This document shows, one piece after another, positions 1 through 11,700 of a DNA stretch of 64,000 nt. The stretch covers positions 20,854,501-20,918,500 of the forward strand of contig CM076944.1 of the NCBI GenBank assembly GCA_039566865.1. Reading direction: 5' to 3'. Under the pieces are notes generated by a model that worked only from the letters and a program-made list of their open reading frames with translations, was not told the origin of the DNA and did no database searches. The number at the start of each line of letters is the position of its first letter. Position 1 is the stretch's first letter. Position numbers and translations under genes: made by a program. The DNA comes from Aurelia coerulea. Taxonomy: Eukaryota > Cnidaria > Scyphozoa > Semaeostomeae > Ulmaridae.

Positions 1-3000
1 TTTCTCAAAGAAAACAAAATATAAACACAACAGTGTGGATTAACGCACTTTATTAGCTACAATTCATATTTTAAAGAGTATTGCACTCATCGTTCTTTAA
101 AACTTTAGTTCTGCCAGCTACTTCTTTCATAGCACTATATTAGTGCTAAAGCTACCATTCTTGGAAACATTACTATAGACATTAGTTGTTTCTTTAGTCT
201 AATTTTAGCTTTACTGCATCAACAACCATCGATTAATTAATTGTTTATTTTCTGAAAGAAAACAAAATATAAGCACAAAAAGTGTGGATTAACGCACATT
301 TTTAGCTACAATTCATATTATAAAGAGTATTGCGCTCATTCTTCTTTAATACTATAGTTCTGCCAGCTACTTCTTTTATAGAACTACGATAGTGCTGCAG
401 CAACCATTCTTGGAAAAATTACTATATACGTTAGATCTTTCTTAAGTCTTACTTTAGCTTTACTGCATCAACAAACATAGATTAATTAAATGTTTATTTG
501 CAAAAAAGAAAACAAAATATAAACACAAAATGTGTCGATTAACGCACTTTATCAGCTATAATTCATATTATAAAGAGTATTGTGCTCATCGTTCTTCAAA
601 ACTTTAGTTCTGCCAGCTTCTTCTTTTACAGCACTATATTAGTGCTGCAGCAACCATTCTTGGAAACATTACTATAGACATTAGTTCTTTCATTAGTCTT
701 ATTTTAGCTTTACCGCATCAACAAACATCGATTAATAAAATGTTTATTTTCTCAAAGAAAACAAAATATAAACACAAAAAGTGTGGATTAACGCACTTTA
801 TTAGCTACAATTCATATTATAAAGAGTATTGCGCTCATTGTTCTTTAATAGTACAGTTCTGCCAGCTACTTCTTTCATAGCACTATATTAGTGCTAAAGC
901 TACCATTCTTGGAAACATTACTATAGACATTAGTTGTTTCTTTAGTCTAATTTTAGCTTTACTCCATCAACAACCATCGATTAATTAAATGTTTATTTTC
1001 TGAAAGGAAACAAAATAGAAACACAAAAAGTGTGGATTAACGCACTTTATTAGCTAGAATTCATATTATAAAGAGTATTGCGCTCATTCTTCTTTAATAC
1101 TATAGTTCTGCCAGCTACTTCTTTTATAGAACTACGATAGTGTTGCAGCAACCATTCTTGGAAATATTACTATAGACATTAGTTCTTTCATTAGTCTTAT
1201 TTTAGCTTTACTGCATCAACAAACATCAATTAATTAAATTTTTATTTTCTGAAAGAAAATAAAATATAAACACAAAAAGTGTGGATTAACGCACTTTATT
1301 AGCTATAATTCATATTATAAAGAGTATTGTGCTCATCGTTCTTCAAAACTTTAGTTCTGCCAGCTACATCTTTTATAGCACTATATTAGTGCTGCAGCAA
1401 CCATTCTTGGAAACATTACTATCGACATTAGTTCTTTCTTTAGTCTTATTTTAGCTTTACTGCATCAATAAACATCGATTAATAAAATGTTTATATTCTC
1501 AAAGAAAATGAACAAAAATACAAAAAGTGTGGATTAACGCACATTATTTGCTACAATTCATATTATAAAGAGTATTGCGCTCATTCTTCTTTAATACTAT
1601 AGTTCTGCCAGCTACTTCTTTTATAGCACTACGATAGTGCTGCAGCAACCATTCTTGGAAAAAATACGTTAGATCTTTCTTAAGTCTTACTTTAGCTTTA
1701 CTGCATCAACAAACATAGATTAATTAAATGTTTATTTGCTCAAAGAAAACAAAATATAAACACAAAATTTGTCGATTAACGCACTTTATCAGCTATAATT
1801 CATATTATAAAGAGTATTGCACTAATCGTTCTTTAAAACTTTAGTACTGCCAGCTACTTCTTTTATAGCACTATATTAGTGCTGCAGCAACCATTCTTGG
1901 AAACATTACTATAGACATTAGTTCTTTCGTTAGTCTTATTTTAGCTTTACTGCATGAACAAACATCGATTAATTAAATGTTTATTTTCTCAAAGAAAACA
2001 AAATATAAACACAAAAAGTGTGGATTAACGCACTTTATTAGCTACAATTTATATTATAAAGAGTATTGCACTCATCGTTCTTTAAAACTTTAGTTCTGCC
2101 AGCTACTTCTTTTATAGCACTATATTAGTGCTGCAACAACCATTCTTGGAAACATTACTATAGACATTAGTTCTTTCACTTGTCTTATTTTAGCTTTACT
2201 GCATCAACAAGCATCGATTAATAAAATGTTTATTTTCTCAAAGAAAATGAACATAAATACAAAAAGTGTGAAGTTCCTCACTTTATTAGCTACAATTCAT
2301 ATTATATAAAGAGTATTGCGCTAATCGTTCTTTACAACTTTGGTTCTGCCAGCTACTTCTTTCATAGCACTATATTAATGCTAAAGCTACCATTCTTGGA
2401 AACATTACTATAGACATTAGTTGTTTCTTTAGTCTAATTTTGGCTTTACTGCATCAACAACCATCTATTAATTAAATGTTTATTTTCTGAAAGAAAACAA
2501 AATATCAACACAAAAAGTGTGGATTAACGCACTTTATTTGCTACAATTCATATTTTAAAGAGTATTGCGCTCATTCTTCTTTAATACTATAGTTCTGCCA
2601 GCTACTTCTTTTATAGCACTACGATAGTGCTGCAGCAACCATTCTTGGAAAAAATACGTTAGATCTTTCTTAAGTCTTACTTTAGCTTTACTGCATTAAC
2701 AAACATAGATTTATTAAATGTTTATTTGCTCAAAGAAAACAAAATATAAACACAAAATGTGTCGATTAACGCACTTTATCAGCTATAATTCATATTATAA
2801 AGAGTATTGCACTCATCGTTCTTTAAAACTTTAGTACTGCCAGCTACTTCTTTTATAGCACTATATTAGTGCTGCAGCAACCATTCTTGGAAACATTACT
2901 ACAGACATTAGTTCTTTCATTAGTCTTATTTTAGCTTTACTGCATCAACAAACATCGATTAGTTAAATTTTTATTTTCTCAAAGAAAACAAAATATAAAC

Positions 3001-3657
3001 ACAAAAAGTGTGGATTAACGCACTTTATTAGCTACAATTCATATTATAAAGAGTATTACACTCATCGTTCTTCAAAACTTTAGTTCTGCCAGCTACTTCT
3101 TTTATAGCACTACATTAGTGCTGCAGCAACCATTCTTGGAAAAATTACTATAGACATTAGTTCGTTCTTAAGTCTTACTTTAGCTTTATACTGCATCAAC
3201 AAACATAGATTAATTAAATGTTTATTTGCTCAAAGAAATCAAAATTTAAACACAAATAGTGTGGATTAACGCAATATACATATTTCAAAGAGTATTGCGC
3301 TCATCGTTCTTTGTAACTTTAGTTCTGCCAGCTACTTCTTTTATAGCACTATATTAGTGCTGCAGCAACCATTCTTAGAAAAATTACTATAGACATTAGT
3401 TGTTTCTTTAGTCTTATTTTAGATTTACCGCATCAACAAACATCGATTTAATTAAATGTTTACTTTCTCAAAGAAAACAAAATATAAACACAAAAAGTAT
3501 GGATTAACGTACTTTATCAGCTATAATTAATATTATAAAGAGAAATGCGCTCATCGTTCTTTAAAACTATAGTTCTGCCAGCTACTTCTCTTATAGCACT
3601 ACGTTAGTGCTGCAGCAACCATTCTTGGAAAAATTACTATTAAAAAATAGACCTTTC
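1..3657 (+). repeat. Satellite array, block 1 (about 249-bp monomer)
   Basis: Head-to-tail copies of an AT-rich monomer. The landmark 'aaatgtttattttctcaaag' recurs every 247-251 bp, for example at 242, 491 and 741. Other constant landmarks, in order, are 'aaaagtgtggattaacgcac', 'attataaagagtattgc', 'gttctgccagctacttc', 'agtgctgcagcaacc', 'gacattagttctttc' and 'catcaacaaacatcgatt'. Nearly all copies here are type A; a type B copy appears at about 3240-3290. Copies differ by scattered substitutions and small indels, so this is an older, less homogenised part of the array. The short open frames in the monomers are not credible genes. The block stops at a TTAA where a DNA transposon is inserted. 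Confidence 0.97.
1978..2226 (+). repeat. Reference type A satellite monomer, 249 bp
   Basis: A representative unit taken from 'tgtttatttt' to the base before the next one. Type A is recognised by 'cactttattagctac' followed by 'attcatattataaag'. It holds two short inverted repeats. H1 has arms AAAGTG and CACTTT around a 10-base loop. H2 has arms AGCACT and AGTGCT around the loop ATATT. The unit is one orientation throughout the window. I see no pol III box, CENP-B box or splice signal I would defend in it. Confidence 0.9.
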
Positions 3658-3661
3658 TTAA

Positions 3662-3866
3662 AGGAGAATTCCGGGATAATTTTGACTTCGGCCTTTTAGA
3701 TGTATCTCAGGGCGCTGAAACCATTTCTGAAAAAAATTTTGCGAAATTCCTAACAGATTTGAAGTTATCGGCCCCCAAACACCACCCCGAGTCCATTTCC
3801 GAGAAAGCACGGGTTTGATTGCGCTTTTATCCCGCGGGACACTGTGACGTCAAATGTGATCAGTGG
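3662..3866 (+). repeat. Left terminal and subterminal inverted repeat of the Kolobok-like element
   Basis: The outer 20 bases are a perfect match to the complement of the right end. After a diverged stretch, similarity resumes at 3843-3866, where 'tgtgatcagtgg' follows a TGACGTCA-like site. The right end holds the complement of this block at 5832-5855 (one arm reads TGACGTCA, the other has TGATGTCA). The whole therefore looks like an imperfect inverted repeat of about 205 bp. The conserved inner block lies just upstream of both gene remnants, so it may have served as promoter or transposase-binding DNA. That role is inference. Confidence 0.7.
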
Positions 3867-3961
3867 TATTGAGCAACATCTCAGTCAGTACCTCAGTACT
3901 GTGGCTGAGTGCGATAAAGGTGTTGGTTTGAATCATTTCCAGTCTTATTCTTGCTGATAAA

Positions 3962-5025
3962 ATGGCTCACAGTTCTGAAGAAGAACTATTCGAGGACGAA
4001 ATAATGACAATCTATCGTTATCAACTGCAAGCTTTCATCTTTGAGCCTGGTGGAGAAGATACACGTACTGAGAAAGCGAACAGCAGCCAACCAAGAGGAC
4101 AGCAGCGAAATGTTTCATCGAGGACAGCAGCGAAACAGGAAGAACCAGATTTCAATTGGTAACACAGCATGGTAAGAAAACATGTTATCGATTAACTAAA
4201 TATATTTTTCTGATACAGGAGCGAGTAACGAAGCATTGATATGCAAACTAGGAGGCATTTTAAAGGCAACATCTACAAGGGAGAGTTAGTTATCTAGGCC
4301 GCCTAGGCCTATCACCAACTATTTTCAGGAGCGAGTGTGGAAACTGTACGCAAATGCCAGCAGGTCGGGAAATTTTATGCTGTCGCGAGAGATATTGAGA
4401 GTCAGATTGAAAGCTGATGAAAATAATCCTGTTTGCATTTCTGACGATGATGACTTTAAAGAAATCTGCTTGAACCACTTGAACCAAGCTGTTGTCCTGA
4501 CAGCATTGTATCAATACATTGAAGTTCTGTTTGGAAATTATTTTGAGTGCAAATTAAGCTATTAATTAATTGAGTGCAAATTAAGTTATTTACTTATTTT
4601 GAGATCATACTGAGTGATTTGGGAGCCCTTTCAGATAAAACAAACTTAATTCTACACTTCCGGTATTAAAAGTATAAGAAACACATAGGAAACTTTCGGC
4701 AGCAAAATCGCCCAAAAATTTAAGAAACTGCCTACCAGCCCCGGACCTTGGTTTCTTATAAAAAATGAGTGTATAATGCCCATGTCAAACCCATTGCAAA
4801 CAGGAGGAGAAGGGTAATGTTTTACAATTTCCACTGATAAATAGGAATATTAGAAAACCTAGCTTAGCCAAGTGCATTGCTTTTCGTTGCAGATGGTACA
4901 GATCATACATCAGATACAAGCAGTTTGTCAGGTGGGTTTGGCACAGGCTTGGAAAGCACAGACGAGAGAAATCAAGAAACATTACTAAAATCAAAAGACT
5001 TATTAAATATCTAAATACATTATGA
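3962..5025 (+). pseudogene. Broken transposon-borne gene with P2X7 receptor C-terminal-like (cysteine-rich) domain
   Basis: Three exon-like blocks can be seen. Block 1 (3962-4158) starts with ATG, encodes an acidic N-terminus with 'YRYQLQAFIFEPGGED', and ends at a possible donor, TTG|GTAACA. Block 2 follows the acceptor 'attttcag' at 4328. It reads ECGNC, then QMPAGREILCC, then, after a net frame change between about 4386 and 4416, CISDDDDFKEICLN and VLTALYQY. Block 3 follows 'ttttcgttgcag' at 4892 and reads YKQFVRWVWHRLGKH before a stop at 5023-5025. The order (Y.FEP lead, W.xCGxC..MP....CC, CI....F..(V/I)CLN, Y..Y.QF..W...RLG) is that of the P2X7 C-terminal 'ballast'-type domain family, common in invertebrate genomes outside any P2X channel. 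No channel segment is present. The first cysteine of the usual WCxCGxC cluster is Ser (AGC), and the frame is broken, so the gene is probably dead. A small zinc-binding protein is the likely ancestral product. The splice sites are predictions. Confidence 0.6.
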
Positions 5026-5054
5026 GAAATCTAATCAGTTGTGGCACTTTTTAC

Positions 5055-5253
5055 CCTGGGTGCCAGAGCCAAAAATTAGAAATAAAAGAACTAGAAAAAG
5101 GAAATAAGAAAAAAAGGCCAAAAATTAAAAATAAAAGAAATAAAAGAGGAAATAAGAGAAAAAATAAATAAGGGAAAAAACATTCCCTCTTCCTTCCCTC
5201 TCTTCCATTTTCCTTGTTTTCTTTTTTAAATTTTTTTGGCTCTGGTACCCAGG
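5055..5253. repeat. Nested fold-back repeat (purine-rich left half, pyrimidine-rich right half)
   Basis: The ends are inverted: 'cctgggtgccagagccaaaa' at 5055 and the near-complement 'ttttggctctggtacccagg' ending at 5253. The left half contains two direct copies of an A/G-rich segment starting 'gccaaaaatta' (about 5067 and 5117); the right half is T/C-rich. About 199 bp long. It is probably a small MITE or fold-back element that landed in the Kolobok-like element. I could not define a clean target duplication. Confidence 0.55.
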
Positions 5254-5346
5254 AAAATTACTTTTTGCGCCTATTTTCGTGGAAGAAATTATTTTTTTTG
5301 AGTTGATGCGTTGTACCTCAGCATGAGCACCCATATTCTAAATATA

Positions 5347-5372
5347 CCTGAGTACCCCCCCCCCCCCCCTTG
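5347..5372 (+). repeat. Poly-C tract
   Basis: A run of 15 C follows 'gagta' inside the Kolobok-like element. It is a simple homopolymer with no other function visible; length calls here are error-prone. Confidence 0.85.
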
Positions 5373-5539
5373 GTGACTGAAAAGGTACCTCTGTTGACGT
5401 TGCTTATTTGATCGACAAGAGGTGAACATCCAGCAACTCGGGATTCATCGCGTTTTGTCGTCGGGACTGCACCGCGTTTCAAGGAAGGGCGCTTGGTTCC
5501 TTTCAGTCTCAGCGATGCTATCAGAAAGATTTAATTTTG

Positions 5540-5743
5540 CTACCTAAGCTCTCTGTGAAGCAGGATCCGATGGGAACTGGAAGAATGCTTTCTATGGTGG
5601 TGGTCGGCTAGGCCCTGAGGACCTGGCACTGAATCTCTCGTTGCAACAGCATTTTCGGCATCATCCTGTTCGTTTCGACCTACTTTTCTCTTTCTGCTAT
5701 CTTCTAAGCAGTTATATGCACTACAGGCACTACAATGAACCAT
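5540..5743 (-). pseudogene. Remnant of a THAP-domain coding start (possible Kolobok transposase N-terminus)
   Basis: Read on the - strand from the CAT at 5741-5743, the frame gives MVHCSACSAYNC followed by a basic stretch (RKRK). THAP domains begin M..C.A..C and continue to a conserved F.FP. In another frame, around 5590-5571, the - strand reads AFFQFPSDP, matching the F.FP step. It is followed a few residues later by TAG where THAP proteins have their conserved Trp (TGG). A direct 9-bp duplication (TGTAGTGCC/TGTAGTGCA) seems to have added three residues at the start. THAP is the DNA-binding domain of Kolobok and P-type transposases, and the position just inside the right end suits a transposase start. 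At least one frameshift and one stop break it, and no catalytic DDE region is recognisable. The call rests on short motifs only. Confidence 0.4.
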
Positions 5744-5831
5744 CTCAAAGGAAATATCTGGCCAAGGGCTGCAGTGAAAACTTTTATCAACAACGCACAC
5801 ACCGCACTTATGTTTGCTTTTGATCGCGTGC

Positions 5832-6040
5832 AGGAAACCACTGATCACAAATGACATCACAATAGGCGATTAATTCTCGGAAATGAGAACAACCGAGAAT
5901 TGTCCCGCAGCAAAACGACGATTTCAAAGCCCAATTACTTGGAAACTATACATCATTCACAAAAAATGTTTTTACGATGATTTTTATCACCTTAAACTAC
6001 CCCTTTTGAGATTGACATGAAATTATCCCGGAATTCTCCT
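5832..6040 (-). repeat. Right terminal and subterminal inverted repeat of the Kolobok-like element
   Basis: Counterpart of the left repeat. The terminal 'ttatcccggaattctcct' complements the left end exactly, and 'ccactgatcacaaatgacat' at 5832-5851 complements the inner block at 3847-3866 with few mismatches. The DNA between these two anchors has diverged strongly between the arms. Confidence 0.7.
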
Positions 6041-6329
6041 TTAAGTCTTACTTTAGCTTCATACTGCATCAACAAACATCGATTAATTAAATGTTTATTT
6101 GCTCAAAGAGAACAAAATATAAACACAAAAAGTGTGGATTAACGCACTTTATTAGCTACAATTTATATTATAAAGAGTATTGCGCTCATCGTTCTTTAAA
6201 ACATTAGTTCTGTCAGCTACTTCTCTTATAGCACTATATTAGTACTGCAGCAAATATTCTTAGTAACATTTCTATAGACATTAGTTCTTTCTTTGGTCTT
6301 ATTTTAGCTTTACTGCATCAACAAACATC

Positions 6330-8774
6330 GATTAATTAAATGTTTATTCTCTCAAAGAAAACAAAATTTAAACACAAAAAGTGTGGATTAACGCACTTTA
6401 TTAGCTACAATTCATATTATAAAGAGTAATGCGCTCATCGTTCTTTAAAACTTTAGTTCAGCCAGCTACTTTTTTTATAGCACTATATTAGTGCTGCAGC
6501 AACCATTCTTAGTAACATTTCTATAGACATTAGTTCTTTCTTTAGTCTTATTTTAGCTTTACTGCATCAACAAACATCAATTAATTAAATGTTTATTTTC
6601 TCAAAGAAAACAAAATTTAAACACAAATAGTGTGGATTAACGCAATATACATATTTCAAAGAGTATTGCGCTCATCGTTCTTTGTAACTTTAGTTCTGCC
6701 AGCTACTTCTTTTATCGCACTATATTAGTGCTGCAGCAACCATTCTTAGAAAAATTACTATAGACATTAGTTGTTTCTTTAGTCTTATTTTAGATTTACC
6801 GCATCAACAAACATCGATTTAATTAAATGTTTACTTTCTCAAAGAAAACAAAATATAAGCACAAAAAGTGTAGATTAACGCACTTTATTAGCTACAATTC
6901 ATATTATAAAGAGTATTACACTCATCGTTCTTCAAAACTTTAGTTCAGCCAGCTACTTTTTTTATAGCACTATATTAGTGCTGCAGCAACCATTCTTAGT
7001 AACATTTCTATAGACATTAGTTCTTTCTTTAGTCTTATTTTAGCTTTACTGCATCAACAAACATCAATTAAATAAATGTTTATTTTCTCAAAGAAAACAA
7101 AATTTAAACACAAATAGTGTGGATTAACGCAATATACATATTTCAAAGAGTATTGCGCTCATCGTTCTTTGTAACTTTAGTTCTGCCAGCTACTTCTTTT
7201 ATAGCACTATATCAGTGCTGCAGCAACCATTCTTGGAAATATTACTAGAGACATTAGTTGTTTCTTTAGTCTTATTTTAGCTTTACTGCATCAACAAAAG
7301 TCGTTTAATTAAATGTTTATTTTCTCAAAGAAAACAAAAATTAAACACAAAAAGTGTGGATTAGCGCACTTTATTAGCTACAATTCATATTATATAGAGT
7401 ATTGCGCTCATCGTTCTTTAAAACTTTAGTTCTGCCAGCTACTTCTTTTATCGCACTATATTAGTGCTGCAGCAACAATTCTTAGTAACATTTCTATAGA
7501 CATTAGTTCTTTCTTTAGTCTTATTTTAGCTTTACTGCATCAACAAACATCAATTAATTAAATGTTTATTCTCTCAAAGAAAACAAAATTTAAACACAAA
7601 AAGTGTGGATTAACGCACTTTATTAGCTACAATTCATATTATAAAGAGTAATGCGCTCATCGTTCTTTAAAACTTTAGTTCAGCCAGCTACTTTTTTTAT
7701 AGCACTATATTAGTGCTGCAGCAACCATTCTTAGTAACATTTCTATAGACATTAGTTCTTTCTTTAGTCTTATTTTAGCTTTACTGCATCAACAAACATC
7801 AATTAATTAAATGTTTATTTTCTCAAAGAAAACAAAATTTAAACACAAATAGTGTGGATTAACGCAATATACATATTTCAAAGAGTATTGCGCTCATCGT
7901 TCTTTGTAACTTTAGTTCTGCCAGCTACTTCTTTTATCGCACTATATTAGTGCTGCAGCAACCATTCTTAGAAAAATTACTATAGACATTAGTTGTTTCT
8001 TTAGTCTTATTTTAGATTTACCGCATCAACAAACATCGATTTAATTAAATGTTTACTTTCTCAAAGAAAACAAAATATAAGCACAAAAAGTGTAGATTAA
8101 CGCACTTTATTAGCTACAATTCATATTATAAAGAGTATTACACTCATCGTTCTTCAAAACTTTAGTTCAGCCAGCTACTTTTTTTATAGCACTATATTAG
8201 TGCTGCAGCAACCATTCTTAGTAACATTTCTATAGACATTAGTTCTTTCTTTAGTCTTATTTTAGCTTTACTGCATCAACAAACATCAATTAAATAAATG
8301 TTTATTTTCTCAAAGAAAACAAAATTTAAACACAAATAGTGTGGATTAACGCAATATACATATTTCAAAGAGTATTGCGCTCATCGTTCTTTGTAACTTT
8401 AGTTCTGCCAGCTACTTCTTTTATAGCACTATATCAGTGCTGCAGCAACCATTCTTGGAAATATTACTAGAGACATTAGTTGTTTCTTTAGTCTTATTTT
8501 AGCTTTACTGCATCAACAAAAGTCGTTTAATTAAATGTTTATTTTCTCAAAGAAAACAAAAATTAAACACAAAAAGTGTGGATTAGCGCACTTTATTAGC
8601 TACAATTCATATTATATAGAGTATTGCGCTCATCGTTCTTTAAAACTTTAGTTCTGCCAGCTACTTCTTTTATCGCACTATATTAGTGCTGCAGCAACAA
8701 TTCTTAGTAACATTTCTATAGACATTAGTTCTTTCTTTAGTCTTATTTTAGCTTTACTGCATCAACAAACATCA
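6330..8774 (+). repeat. Tandem duplication of a 1,222-bp, five-monomer higher-order unit
   Basis: The segment about 6330-7552 recurs at about 7552-8774 with a constant offset of 1,222 bp. Marker variants such as 'tttatcgcac' (6711 and 7933), 'cagccagctactttttttat' and 'gcacaaaaagtgtagattaa' recur in the same order. I found no difference by eye in the core of the two copies. Flanking monomers at either end differ, which sets the approximate limits. Confidence 0.85.
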
Positions 8775-11700
8775 ATTAAATAAATGTTTATTTTCTCAAA
8801 GAAAACAAAATTTAAACACAAATAGTGTGGATTAACGCAATATACATATTTCAAAGAGTATTGCGCTCATCGTTCTTTGTAACTTTAGTTCTGCCAGCTA
8901 CTTCTTTTATAGCACTATATTAGTGCTGCAGCAACCATTCTTAGAAAAATTACTATAGACATTAGTTGTTTCTTTAGTCTTATTTTAGCTTTACTGCATC
9001 AACAAACATCGATTAATTAAATGTTTATTTTCTCGAAGAAAACAAAATATAAACACAAAAAGTATGGATTAACGTACTTTATCAGCTATAATTAATATTA
9101 TAAAGAGAAATGCACTCATCGTTCTTTAAAACTATAGTTCTGCCAGCTACTTCTCTTATAGCACTACGTTAGTGCTGCAGCAACCATTCTTGGAAAAATT
9201 ACTATTAAAAAATAGATCTTTCTTAAGTCTTACTTTAGCTTTATACTGCATCAACAAACATCGATTAATTAAATGTTTATTTGCTCAAAGAGAACAAAAT
9301 ATAAACACAAAAAGTGTGGATTAACGCACTTTATTAGCTACAATTTATATTATAAAGAGTATTGCACTCATCGTTCTTTAAAACTTTAGTTCTGCCAGCT
9401 ACTTCTTTTATAGCACTTTATTAGTGCTGCAACAACCATTCTTGGAAACATTACTATAGACATTAGTTCTTTCACTTGTCTTATTTTAGCTTTACTGCAT
9501 CAACAAGCATCGATTAATTAAATGTTTATTTTCTCGAAGAAAACAAAATTTAAACACAAAAAGTGTGGATTAACGCATTTTATTAGCTACAATTCATATT
9601 ATAAAGAGTAATGCGCTCATCGTTCTTTAAAACTTTAGTTCAGCCAGCTACTTTTTTTATAGCACTATATTAGTGCTGCAGCAACCATTCTTAGTAACAT
9701 TTCTATAGACATTAGTTCTTTCTTTAGTCTTATTTTAGCTTTACTGCATCAACAAACATCAATTAAATAAATGTTTATTTTCTCAAAAAAAACAAAATTT
9801 AAACACAAATAGTGTGGATTAACGCAATATACATATTTCAAAGAGTATTGCGCTCATCGTTCTTTGTAACTTTAGTTCTGCCAGCTACTTCTTTTATAGC
9901 ACTATACTAGTACTGCAGCAAACATTCTTAGTAACATTTCTATAGACATTAGTTCTTTCTTTGGTCTTATTTTAGCTTTACTGCATCAACAAACATCGAT
10001 TAATTAAATGTTTATTCTCTCAAAGAAAACAAAATTTAAACACAAAAAGTGTGGATTAACGCATTTTATTAGCTACAATTCATATTATAAAGAGTAATGC
10101 GCTCATCGTTCTTTAAAACTTTAGTTCAGCCAGCTACTTTTTTTATAGCACTATATTAGTGCTGCAGCAACCATTCTTAGTAACATTTCTATAGACATCA
10201 GTTCTTTCTTTAGTCTTATTTTAGCTTTACTGCATCAACAAACATCAATTAAATAAATGTTTATTTTCTCAAAAAAAACAAAATTTAAACACAAATAGTG
10301 TGGATTAACGCAATATACATATTTCAAAGAGTATTGCGCTCATCGTTCTTTGTAACTTTAGTTCTGCCAGCTACTTCTTTTATAGCACTATATTAGTGCT
10401 GCAGCAACCATTCTTACAAAAATTACTATAGACATTAGTTGTTTCTTTAGTCTTATCTTAGATTTACCGCATCAACAAACATCGACTTAATTAAATGTTT
10501 ACTTTCTCAAAGAAAACAAAATATAAGCACAAAAAGTGTAGATTAACGCACTTTATTAGCTACAATTCATATTATAAAGAGTATTACACTCATCGTTCTT
10601 CAAAACTTTAGTTCTGCCAGCTACTTCTTTTATAGCACTACATTAGTGCTGCAGCAACCATTCTTGGAAAAATTACTATAGACATTAGTTGTTTCCTTAG
10701 TCTTATTTTAGCTTTACCGCATCAACAAACATCGATCTCATTAAATGTTTATTTTCTCAAAGAAAACAAAAAATAAGCACAAAAAGTGTGGATTAACGCA
10801 CTTTATTAGCTACAATTCATATTATAAAGAGTATTGCACTCATCCTTCTTTAAAACTTTAGTTCTGCCAGCTACTTCTTTTATAGCACTATATTAGTGCT
10901 GCAGCAACCATTCTTGGAAACATTACTATAGACATTAGTTCTTTCATTAATCTTATTTTAGCTTTACTGCATCAACAAAAATCGATTAATTAAATGTTTA
11001 TTTTCTCAAAGAAAACAAAATATAAGCACAAAAAGTGTAGATTAACGCACTTTATTAGCTACAATTCATATTTCAAAGAGCATTGCGCTCATCGTTCTTT
11101 ATAACTTTAGTTCTGCCAGCTACTTCTTTTATAGCACTATATTAGTGCTGCAGCAACCATTCTTAGAAAAATTACTATAGACATTAGTTGTTTCTTTAGT
11201 CTTATTTTAGATTTACCGCATCAACAAACATCGATTTAATTGAATGTTTACTTTCTCAAAGAAAACAAAATTTAATCACAAATAGTGTGGATTAACGCAC
11301 TTTATTAGCTACAATTCATATTATAAAGAGTATTACACTCATCGTTCTTCAAAACTTTAGTTCTGCCAGCTACTTCTTTTATAGCACTACATTAGTGCTG
11401 CAGCAACCATTCTTGGAAAAATTACTATAGACATTAGATCGTTCTTAAGTCTTACTTTAGCTTTATACTGCATCAACAAACATAGATTAATTAAATGTTT
11501 TTTTGCTCAAAGAAATCAAATTATAAACACAAAAAGTGCGGATTAACGCACTTTATTAGCTATAATTCAAATTATAAAGAGTAGTGCGCTCATCGTTCTT
11601 TAAAACTTTAGTTCTGCCAGCTACTTCTTTTATAGCACTATATCAGTGCTGCAGCAACCATTCTTGGAAACATTACTAGAGACATTAGTTGTTTCTTTAG

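Larger units (their letters stand above)
3658..6044. mobile_element. Kolobok-like DNA transposon with TTAA target duplication
   Basis: The element occupies 3662-6040 (2,379 bp) between TTAA copies at 3658-3661 and 6041-6044. The ends are perfect inverted repeats, AGGAGAATTCCGGGATAA on the left and its complement at 6020-6040. The unoccupied form of the site, 'tctttcttaagtcttac', is seen in a paralogous monomer at 9223-9226. TTAA duplications with (A/G)GG ends are described for the Kolobok superfamily, whose transposases carry THAP domains; piggyBac shares TTAA but usually ends in CC(C/T). A TA duplication (mariner-like) would also fit the bases and cannot be excluded from one copy. Inside are remnants of two genes facing each other and a nested fold-back repeat. 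Both gene remnants are broken, so this copy is non-autonomous. Confidence 0.8.

Noticed and set aside
100..130. 'gttctgccagctacttc' in each monomer as a pol III B box
   Set aside because: It lacks the GGTTCGA core, there is no A box at a suitable distance, and no T-run terminator is consistently placed.
1..3657. Direct repeats with spacers suggesting a CRISPR array
   Set aside because: The period is about 249 bp, the whole unit is repeated including the supposed spacers, and the setting is eukaryotic.
4290..4514. 74-codon - strand frame opposite the P2X7-C-like block
   Set aside because: A shadow of the + strand coding remnant, where the conserved family motifs are read.
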